NCBI GenBank assembly: GCA_026398835.1 | Contig: JAPLSD010000298.1 | Coordinates: 1 to 5,187 of the forward strand | Source of the DNA: Pseudomonas sp. | GTDB lineage: Bacteria > Pseudomonadota > Gammaproteobacteria > Pseudomonadales > Pseudomonadaceae | DNA: 5,187 bases | Reading direction: 5' to 3' | In this document: one piece after another, positions 1-5,187 of the stretch | Layout of the letters: each line of letters begins with the position of its first letter | Position numbering within the stretch: the stretch's first letter is position 1 | Notes under the pieces: model-generated | What the model was told of the DNA's origin: nothing | Seen by the model: the letters and a program-made list of their open reading frames with translations, nothing else | Database searches by the model: none | Position numbers and translations under genes: made by a program

Positions 1-858
1 CCGCTGGTTCGTTTGCAGCGCCTGCCCGGCGCCACCAGCAATACCCTGCTGCTCAAGCTCGAGGGTAATAACCCCGCGGGTTCGGTCAAGGACCGTCCGG
101 CGCTGTCGATGATCACTCGTGCCGAGTTGCGCGGGCAGATCCATGCCGGCGATACGCTGATCGAAGCGACCTCGGGTAATACCGGGATTGCCCTGGCGAT
201 GGCCGCCGCGATCAAGGGTTACAAGATGATCCTGATCATGCCCGGCAACTCCAGCGCCGAGCGCAAGGCTGCGATGACCGCCTATGGAGCCGAACTGATT
301 CTGGTCACTCAGGAAGAGGGCATGGAAGGCGCTCGCGATCTCGCCGAGCGGATGCAGGCCGAAGGTCGTGGCAAGGTGCTCGACCAGTTCGCCAACAGTG
401 ATAACCCCGAGGCGCACTACACCGGCACTGGCCCGGAAATCTGGCGTCAGACCGAAGGCAGCATTACCCACTTCATCAGCTCCATGGGCACCACCGGCAC
501 CATCATGGGCGTTTCGCGCTACCTGAAGGAGCAGAATCCGGCGGTGCAGATCGTTGGCCTGCAACCGATGGAAGGCTCGGCCATTCCCGGGATCCGTCGC
601 TGGCCGCAAGAATACCTGCCGAAGATTTATCAGGCCGATCGGGTCGACCGAATCGTTGATATGGCCCAAAGCGAAGCCGAAGACGTGACCCGTCGTCTGG
701 CCCGCGAAGAAGGCATTTTCTGTGGTGTGTCTTCGGGCGGTGCGGTGGCAGCGATGCTGCGTCTGTCCCAGGAAGTCGAAAACGCGGTCATGGTCGCGAT
801 CATTTGTGACCGTGGCGACCGTTACTTGTCGACCGGCATTTTCGACGCGCCCAACTGA
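1..858 (+). CDS. cysM: Cysteine synthase B (O-acetylserine sulfhydrylase B), 5'-partial
   Basis: A PLP-dependent cytoplasmic enzyme that makes L-cysteine from O-acetyl-L-serine and sulfide; the CysM isozyme family can also use thiosulfate to give S-sulfocysteine. The reading frame is open from base 1, so the gene starts left of the window. The first residues ([10 protein letters not shown]) align with residues 12 onward of E. coli CysM, so roughly 11-18 residues are missing; the TTG at 13 is internal, not a start. Visible motifs, numbered from the first codon here: the Schiff-base lysine K30 in [10 protein letters not shown] (E. coli K41), the substrate loop TSGNTG (57-62), the PLP phosphate loop GTTGT (163-167), the CysM-type GIRRWP (197-202), GVSSGG (242-247) with the serine facing the pyridine nitrogen, and [10 protein letters not shown] near the C-terminus. 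GIRRWP and the NNPAGS context favour CysM over CysK. 285 residues are visible before TGA at 856-858, close to full length. The stop overlaps the rlmD start by one base. The promoter lies outside the window. Confidence 0.96.
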   Translation, partial: PLVRLQRLPGATSNTLLLKLEGNNPAGSVKDRPALSMITRAELRGQIHAGDTLIEATSGNTGIALAMAAAIKGYKMILIMPGNSSAERKAAMTAYGAELILVTQEEGMEGARDLAERMQAEGRGKVLDQFANSDNPEAHYTGTGPEIWRQTEGSITHFISSMGTTGTIMGVSRYLKEQNPAVQIVGLQPMEGSAIPGIRRWPQEYLPKIYQADRVDRIVDMAQSEAEDVTRRLAREEGIFCGVSSGGAVAAMLRLSQEVENAVMVAIICDRGDRYLSTGIFDAPN

Positions 859-2210
859 TGGCCAAGCAAGAGAGAGGCCTGCGCTTCCAACCGAGCGGCG
901 GCACCCGGGCACCGCAAGTGCCCACCGGTAAAAAGCAACGTTTGACGATTGAACGTCTGGCCAACGATGGCCGGGGCATTGCCTTTTTTGAAGGCCGTAC
1001 CTGGTTCGTCGTGGGTGCTTTGGCCGGTGAAGAAGTCGAAGCGCGGGTCTTGGGCGCCCACGGTAAAGTCGTCGAAGCACGTACTGAACAGGTGTTGGTG
1101 GCCAGTGATCTGCGCCGCCCGGCACCGTGTGCCCATGCCGGGCGCTGTGGTGGTTGCAGCGTTCAACATCTGCCCCACACCGAACAGCTTGCCCTGAAAC
1201 AGCGCATGCTCGCCGAGCAATTGTCGCGGGTCGCGGGGGTCGAGCCTGAAGAGTGGGCAGCGCCCTTGAGCGGGCCAGAATTCGGCTACCGGCGTCGCGC
1301 CCGGGTGGCGGTACGTTGGGATGCCAAAGCGAAAAAACTTGAAGTGGGTTTTCGTGCGGCAGCCAGCCAGGACATCGTCGGCATCAATGATTGCCTGGTG
1401 CTGGTACAGCCCTTGCAACCGATCATGAAGCACTTGCCGGAAATGCTCCGGCGTTTGAGCAAACCTCAGGCGTTGGGTCATGTGGAGTTGTTCCGTGGTT
1501 CGTCCAGCGCATTTTTGCTGCGGCACATGGCGCCATTGTCTGAAGCTGATTTGACGATACTCAAAGAATTTTGTGCATTCCACGAGGCTCAGTTGTGGCT
1601 GCACGGCGAAGGCGAGCCGCAACCGGTCGAGCCGGATCAGCAGCTAGGCTATCGATTGGAGCAGTGGGATTTGCAGCTGGCTTATCGACCGGGAGATTTC
1701 ATCCAGGTCAACGCCGGGGTCAATGAAGCGATGGTCGCTCAGGCTCTGGAGTGGTTGGCACCGAAGGCCGATGAGCGCGTGCTCGATCTGTTCTGCGGCT
1801 TGGGTAACTTTGCGTTGCCGCTGGCAAAAAAAGTTCGCGAAGTGGTGGCCGTCGAAGGTGTAGCGGCAATGGTCGAACGTGCCACCGACAATGCGGTTAG
1901 CAACAATGTGCATAACGCGAAGTTTTTTCACGCCGATTTATCCCAGCCTTTGGCTGATGCCAAATGGGCCAGCGAGGGCTTTTCTGCGGTACTCTTGGAC
2001 CCACCCCGTGACGGTGCTTTCGAGGTGGTGCGCAAGCTCGCTACCCTGGGTGCCAAACGGTTGGTTTACGTGTCGTGCAACCCGGCAACTCTGGCGCGCG
2101 ACACGGTTGAATTGATCAAGCAGGGCTACCGGTTAAAACGTGCCGGGATCCTCGATATGTTTCCTCAGACGGCACATGTCGAGGCCATGGCGTTATTTGA
2201 AGCGAGCTAG
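858..2210 (+). CDS. rlmD: 23S rRNA (uracil-1939-C5)-methyltransferase RlmD
   Basis: A SAM-dependent RNA methyltransferase (formerly RumA/YgcA) that methylates C5 of U1939 in 23S rRNA. The 450-residue protein begins with a basic tail, then a TRAM RNA-binding domain (about 22-80). Four cysteines placed as in E. coli RlmD would hold the [4Fe-4S] cluster: C91, C97, C100 (C-x5-C-x2-C) and C179. The Rossmann methyltransferase domain follows, with FIQVN (281-285), the SAM loop DLFCGLGNF (310-318), DPPR (381-384), the catalytic nucleophile C407 in [10 protein letters not shown], and E442 in the C-terminal HVEAMALFE as the likely base. No key residue is missing. The protein is somewhat longer than the E. 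coli protein (433), mostly through the N-terminal tail. The ATG at 858 shares its A with the cysM TGA (TGATG) and no Shine-Dalgarno is seen upstream, so translation probably depends on re-initiation after cysM. TrmA and RlmC are related, but the TRAM domain plus cysteine pattern and the relA neighbour point to RlmD. Confidence 0.95.
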   Translation: MAKQERGLRFQPSGGTRAPQVPTGKKQRLTIERLANDGRGIAFFEGRTWFVVGALAGEEVEARVLGAHGKVVEARTEQVLVASDLRRPAPCAHAGRCGGCSVQHLPHTEQLALKQRMLAEQLSRVAGVEPEEWAAPLSGPEFGYRRRARVAVRWDAKAKKLEVGFRAAASQDIVGINDCLVLVQPLQPIMKHLPEMLRRLSKPQALGHVELFRGSSSAFLLRHMAPLSEADLTILKEFCAFHEAQLWLHGEGEPQPVEPDQQLGYRLEQWDLQLAYRPGDFIQVNAGVNEAMVAQALEWLAPKADERVLDLFCGLGNFALPLAKKVREVVAVEGVAAMVERATDNAVSNNVHNAKFFHADLSQPLADAKWASEGFSAVLLDPPRDGAFEVVRKLATLGAKRLVYVSCNPATLARDTVELIKQGYRLKRAGILDMFPQTAHVEAMALFEAS

Positions 2211-2249
2211 GATGGCTCGTCTGGTCCGACTGGCCCGCTAATGCATGAC

Positions 2250-2270
2250 CCCTCGCCAGCCCAGCGAGGG
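2250..2270 (+). other. Perfect 7-bp stem-loop in the rlmD-relA gap, no T-tract
   Basis: CCCTCGC (2250-2256) pairs perfectly with GCGAGGG (2264-2270) around a 7-base loop, CAGCCCA. The stem is GC-rich and sits 39 bases after the rlmD stop and 65 bases before the relA ATG. The bases that follow (AACATTGGCA) contain no run of T, and neither does the other strand, so it does not meet the definition of an intrinsic terminator. It could still act as a weak terminator or pause, as a 3'-end block that stabilises the upstream mRNA, or as part of the relA leader; it may also do nothing. It is the only clear secondary structure in the 125-base gap, which otherwise shows no convincing promoter. Confidence 0.4.
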
Positions 2271-2319
2271 AACATTGGCAACGAAGGTCAGCGATTTTGA
2301 CGCATTGAATGTGCGTCGT

Positions 2320-2327
2320 AGGGAAGG
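2320..2327 (+). promoter_or_regulatory. Ribosome binding site that decides the relA start
   Basis: The purine-rich AGGGAAGG ends 8 bases before the ATG at 2336, a normal Shine-Dalgarno distance. An upstream in-frame ATG at 2309 would add nine residues, but its nearest purine run (GAAGG at 2283-2287) is 21 bases away, too far. This, together with the N-terminal MVQVRAHQP that I recall from Pseudomonas RelA, fixes the start at 2336. Confidence 0.65.
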
Positions 2328-2335
2328 TAAGCAAG

Positions 2336-4579
2336 ATGGTACAGGTGAGAGCACACCAGCCGATCAACACCGACGGCAGTATCAATCTCGAGGCATGGCT
2401 CGATCATGCGGTCAGTGTCGATCTGGCGCTGGACCGCGAAGCCTTGAAAGAAGCCTGCGAGTTCGCTCGCGAGGCTGAACAGCAAGACAATGCGGCGAAG
2501 AATCTCTGGGCCGAGGGGATGTCAAGTTTCCGTACCGGTCTGGAAATCGCAGAAATTCTCGCTGACCTCAAACTGGACCAGGATTCGCTGGTGGCTGCGG
2601 TGCTTTACCGCGGTGTCCGCGAAGGTCAGATCCAGTTACCGGTGGTCAGTCAACGTTTCGGCCCGGTGGTGGCCAAGCTGATCGACGGCGTGCTGCGCAT
2701 GGCCGCGATCAGTGCCAGTTTGAGCCCGCGCCAGTCGTTGGTGCTCGGCACCCAGGGGCAGGTCGAAAACCTTCGCAAGATGCTGGTGGCCATGGTCGAC
2801 GACGTTCGCGTCGCGCTGATCAAGCTGGCTGAACGTACCTGCGCGATTCGTGCGGTGAAAACCGCCGATGACGAAAAACGCAACCGGGTCGCCCGGGAAG
2901 TCTTCGACATCTATGCACCCTTGGCTCACCGTCTCGGTATCGGGCATATCAAATGGGAGCTGGAGGATTTGTCCTTCCGTTACCTGGAGCCCGATCAGTA
3001 CAAGCAAATTGCCAAGTTGCTGCATGAGCGTCGCCTCGATCGCGAGCGCTTCATCACCGATGTGATGAACCAATTGCAGAACGAATTGCAGGCCACTGGC
3101 GTCGACGCTGATATCAGCGGTCGGGCCAAACACATCTATTCGATCTGGCGCAAAATGCAGCGCAAGGGTCTGGAGTTCAGCCAGATTTATGACGTGCGCG
3201 CCGTGCGCGTGCTAGTGCCGGAAATGCGCGACTGCTACACCGCGCTGGGCATCGTCCATACCTTGTGGCGGCACATCCCGAAAGAGTTCGACGACTACAT
3301 CGCCAACCCTAAAGAGAACGGCTATCGCTCGCTGCATACGGCGGTGATAGGTCCTGAAGGCAAGGTGCTGGAAGTCCAGATTCGTACCCACGCGATGCAC
3401 GAAGAGGCCGAGCTGGGCGTTTGCGCCCACTGGCGTTACAAAGGTACCGACGTCAAATCCGGCTCCAATCACTACGAAGAGAAAATTTCCTGGCTGCGGC
3501 AGGTACTCGAGTGGCACGAGGAGTTGGGGGACATCGGTGGTCTGGCCGAACAGCTGCGGGTCGATATCGAGCCGGACCGGGTGTACATCTTCACTCCGGA
3601 CGGCCACGCCATCGACTTGCCCAAAGGCGCAACGCCGCTGGACTTCGCCTACCGCGTGCACACCGAAATCGGTCACAACTGCCGCGGCGCGAAGATCAAC
3701 GGGCGAATCGTCCCGCTCAACTACAGTCTGCAGACCGGTGAACAGGTCGAGATCATCACCAGCAAGCACGGCACGCCGAGTCGCGACTGGCTGAACCCGA
3801 ACCTGGGTTACATCACCACCTCGCGGGCCCGAGCGAAGATCGTCCACTGGTTCAAGTTGCAGGCTCGTGATCAAAACGTGGCCGCCGGTAAAACCTTGCT
3901 TGAGCGTGAGTTGGGTCGTCTGGGCTTGCCGCAGGTTGATTTCGACAAGCTGGCCGAAAAGGCCAACATGAAAATCGCCGAGGACATGTTCGCCGCGTTG
4001 GGCGCCGGTGATTTGCGCCTGGCGCAGTTGGTTAATCTGGCCCAGCAACTGGTCGAGCCGGAACGCGGCAACGAGCAGCTGGAGCTGATTCCGCGCAAGG
4101 CCACGGGTTACAAGCCCGGCAAGCGCGGCGACATCCAGATCCAGGGCGTCGGCAACCTGATGACCCAAATGGCTGGCTGCTGCCAGCCGCTACCGGGGGA
4201 TGCGATCGTCGGTTACATCACTCAGGGCCGGGGAGTCAGCATTCACCGTCAGGACTGTGCGTCGGTGCTGCAATTGGGCAGTCGTGAGCCGGAGCGGATC
4301 ATTCAGGTCAGTTGGGGCCCGGTGCCGGTGTTGACCTATCCGGTCGACATCATCATTCGTGCCTACGATCGTTCTGGATTGCTGCGTGACGTCTCGCAAG
4401 TTCTGCTCAACGAGCGGATCAACGTCCTGGCGGTCAACACCCGTTCGAACAAGGAAGACAACACAGCGTTGATGTCCTTGACCATCGAAATTCCGGGGCT
4501 GGATGCGTTGGGGCGGTTGTTGGGGCGTATTTCCCAATTGCCGAACATCATTGAAACCCGCCGTAACCGGACGCCATGA
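2336..4579 (+). CDS. relA: GTP pyrophosphokinase RelA, (p)ppGpp synthetase I
   Basis: A ribosome-associated enzyme that transfers pyrophosphate from ATP to GTP or GDP when uncharged tRNA enters the A site, making (p)ppGpp and starting the stringent response. The product is 747 residues, the usual length. Order of domains: a pseudo-hydrolase (about 30-210) in which the HD metal motif of SpoT is replaced (AAVLYRGVREG, 87-97), so hydrolysis is not expected; synthetase (about 240-370) with RAKHIYSIWRKM (263-274), YDVRAVRVLV (285-294), NPKENGYRSLH (324-334) and LEVQIRTHAMHEEAE (345-359); TGS (416-475); a helical region; a zinc-finger/conserved-cysteine domain with C615, C616, H637 and C641; and a C-terminal ACT domain (about 668-742). 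EFDD at 317-320 is the acidic EXDD signature of monofunctional RelA, in contrast to the RXKD of bifunctional Rel/SpoT. The start at 2336 is chosen over 2309 by its ribosome binding site. The end abuts or overlaps mazG, suggesting co-translation. No disruption is seen. Confidence 0.97.
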   Translation: MVQVRAHQPINTDGSINLEAWLDHAVSVDLALDREALKEACEFAREAEQQDNAAKNLWAEGMSSFRTGLEIAEILADLKLDQDSLVAAVLYRGVREGQIQLPVVSQRFGPVVAKLIDGVLRMAAISASLSPRQSLVLGTQGQVENLRKMLVAMVDDVRVALIKLAERTCAIRAVKTADDEKRNRVAREVFDIYAPLAHRLGIGHIKWELEDLSFRYLEPDQYKQIAKLLHERRLDRERFITDVMNQLQNELQATGVDADISGRAKHIYSIWRKMQRKGLEFSQIYDVRAVRVLVPEMRDCYTALGIVHTLWRHIPKEFDDYIANPKENGYRSLHTAVIGPEGKVLEVQIRTHAMHEEAELGVCAHWRYKGTDVKSGSNHYEEKISWLRQVLEWHEELGDIGGLAEQLRVDIEPDRVYIFTPDGHAIDLPKGATPLDFAYRVHTEIGHNCRGAKINGRIVPLNYSLQTGEQVEIITSKHGTPSRDWLNPNLGYITTSRARAKIVHWFKLQARDQNVAAGKTLLERELGRLGLPQVDFDKLAEKANMKIAEDMFAALGAGDLRLAQLVNLAQQLVEPERGNEQLELIPRKATGYKPGKRGDIQIQGVGNLMTQMAGCCQPLPGDAIVGYITQGRGVSIHRQDCASVLQLGSREPERIIQVSWGPVPVLTYPVDIIIRAYDRSGLLRDVSQVLLNERINVLAVNTRSNKEDNTALMSLTIEIPGLDALGRLLGRISQLPNIIETRRNRTP

Positions 4580-4584
4580 AATCG

Positions 4585-5187
4585 ATGTACAACCTTGAAG
4601 ACTTGTTGCACCTGATGAGCCGTCTGCGGGATCCGCAGTACGGCTGCCCTTGGGATATCAAACAGACTTACGAGACCATCGTCCCTCACACCCTGGAAGA
4701 AGCCTACGAGGTTGCTGACGCCATCGAGCGCGGTGATTTCGATCACCTCCAGGGCGAGCTGGGTGACTTGCTGTTCCAAGTGGTTTATTACAGCCAGTTG
4801 GCCCGGGAAGAAGGGCGTTTCGAATTCGACGGTGTTGTCGACAGCATTACCCGCAAGCTGATTCGGCGTCATCCCCATGTGTTCCCGACCGACGATCTGT
4901 ATGCGCCGCTGGATATTGCGCGGCTCGACGAAGAGCAGGTCAAGCAGCGCTGGGAAGAGATCAAAGCCGAGGAGCGGGCCGAGAGGTCCCACGCTCCGCA
5001 GCAATTATCCTTGCTCGATGATGTGCCCGGTGCGCTGCCTGCGTTGTCCCGAGCGGCGAAATTACAGAAGCGTGCAGCTCAGGTCGGTTTCGACTGGCCT
5101 GACGCCTTGCCGGTAATCGACAAGGTTCGTGAAGAGCTCGATGAAGTGCTCGAAGCCATGGCCGATAACGACTCTGCGGCTATCGCC
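4585..5187 (+). CDS. mazG: Nucleoside triphosphate pyrophosphohydrolase MazG, 3'-partial
   Basis: An all-alpha pyrophosphohydrolase that cleaves NTPs and dNTPs to the monophosphate and PPi; in E. coli it has been tied to lowering (p)ppGpp and limiting MazEF-mediated death. The frame stays open to the window edge with 201 residues visible of an expected 260-280. The N-terminal MazG domain shows RLRDPQYGCPWD (13-24), the metal-binding EExxE (E38, E39, E42) and ExxD (E58, D61), then KLIRRHPHVF (91-100) and QRWEEIKAEER (121-131). After a linker, the second MazG domain begins (LPALSRAAKLQKRAAQVGFDW, about 151-171) with its EExxE at E183, E184 and E187; the matching ExxD lies beyond the edge. Two starts are possible: ATG at 4576, in an ATGA overlap with the relA stop, or ATG at 4585. 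The second is chosen because MYNLEDLLHLM matches the E. coli N-terminus (MNQIDRLLTIM) without gaps. Neither has a clear Shine-Dalgarno, so coupling to relA is likely either way. No mazE or mazF lies between relA and mazG. Confidence 0.93.
   Translation, partial: MYNLEDLLHLMSRLRDPQYGCPWDIKQTYETIVPHTLEEAYEVADAIERGDFDHLQGELGDLLFQVVYYSQLAREEGRFEFDGVVDSITRKLIRRHPHVFPTDDLYAPLDIARLDEEQVKQRWEEIKAEERAERSHAPQQLSLLDDVPGALPALSRAAKLQKRAAQVGFDWPDALPVIDKVREELDEVLEAMADNDSAAIA

Noticed and set aside
13..15. TTG as the start of cysM
   Set aside because: The frame is open upstream and the preceding codons (PLVR) match the conserved CysM N-terminus, so the gene continues left of the window.
822..1622. 266-codon open frame on the minus strand opposite rlmD
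   Set aside because: It lies opposite a fully supported rlmD, shows no recognisable family or plausible domain, and such antisense frames are common in GC-rich genes.
2107..2138. Possible promoter inside the end of rlmD: TTGAAT/TTGATC with TTAAAA downstream
   Set aside because: The -10-like TTAAAA matches only three of six consensus bases and the spacing is off; it is also constrained as rlmD coding sequence.
2275..2310. Possible promoter before relA: TTGGCA (2275-2280) or TTGACG (2297-2302) as -35, and TTGGCA as a sigma-54 -24 element
   Set aside because: No acceptable -10 box lies 16-18 bases after either -35 candidate, and the GG-to-GC spacing for sigma-54 is 12 rather than the required 10 bases.
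2245..2478. 77-codon plus-strand frame spanning the rlmD-relA gap and the relA 5' end
   Set aside because: Most of it overlaps the conserved relA N-terminus in another frame, it has no ribosome binding site, and its product has no recognisable motif.
3212..4168. 318-codon open frame on the minus strand opposite relA
   Set aside because: It is a codon-bias shadow of relA: its composition has no recognisable motif and it lies entirely within conserved relA domains.
4363..5004. 213-codon minus-strand frame spanning the relA-mazG junction
   Set aside because: It overlaps two well-supported genes on the other strand and has no recognisable domain.

Overview
The window is an ordinary, densely packed stretch of core chromosome from a gammaproteobacterium, almost certainly a Pseudomonas and probably of the P. 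fluorescens/P. putida side of the genus. The evidence is a GC-rich codon pattern, protein sequences that read as Pseudomonas versions of their families, and the gene order cysM-rlmD-relA-mazG. From memory this order matches the P. aeruginosa PAO1 PA0932-PA0935 block, which lies a few genes from gacS; I could not check this by search. All genes are on the + strand.

Layout: positions 1-858 hold cysM (O-acetylserine sulfhydrylase B), missing only its first dozen or so codons off the left edge. Its TGA stop overlaps by one base the ATG of rlmD (858-2210), the Fe-S-dependent 23S rRNA m5U1939 methyltransferase. A 125-base gap (2211-2335) carries a perfect 7-bp hairpin without a T-tract, followed by the ribosome binding site of relA. 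relA (2336-4579) is a full-length 747-residue monofunctional (p)ppGpp synthetase with a degenerate HD domain and an intact EFDD synthetase motif. Its stop codon abuts or overlaps the start of mazG, a nucleoside triphosphate pyrophosphohydrolase that runs off the right edge after about 201 codons.

How the genes fit together: cysM supplies cysteine, from which Fe-S cluster sulfur derives, and RlmD needs such a cluster. RlmD modifies the large ribosomal subunit, and RelA senses uncharged tRNA on the ribosome and makes the alarmone. MazG hydrolyses NTPs and, in E. coli, has been linked to lowering (p)ppGpp. E. coli carries the toxin-antitoxin pair mazEF between relA and mazG; here relA joins mazG directly. 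Translational coupling is likely at both tight junctions (cysM-rlmD and relA-mazG).

I found no mobile element, CRISPR array, RNA gene, or sign of a new system. The points worth a second look are modest: the mazEF-less relA-mazG junction, the U-tract-less hairpin before relA, and the tight cysM-rlmD coupling.
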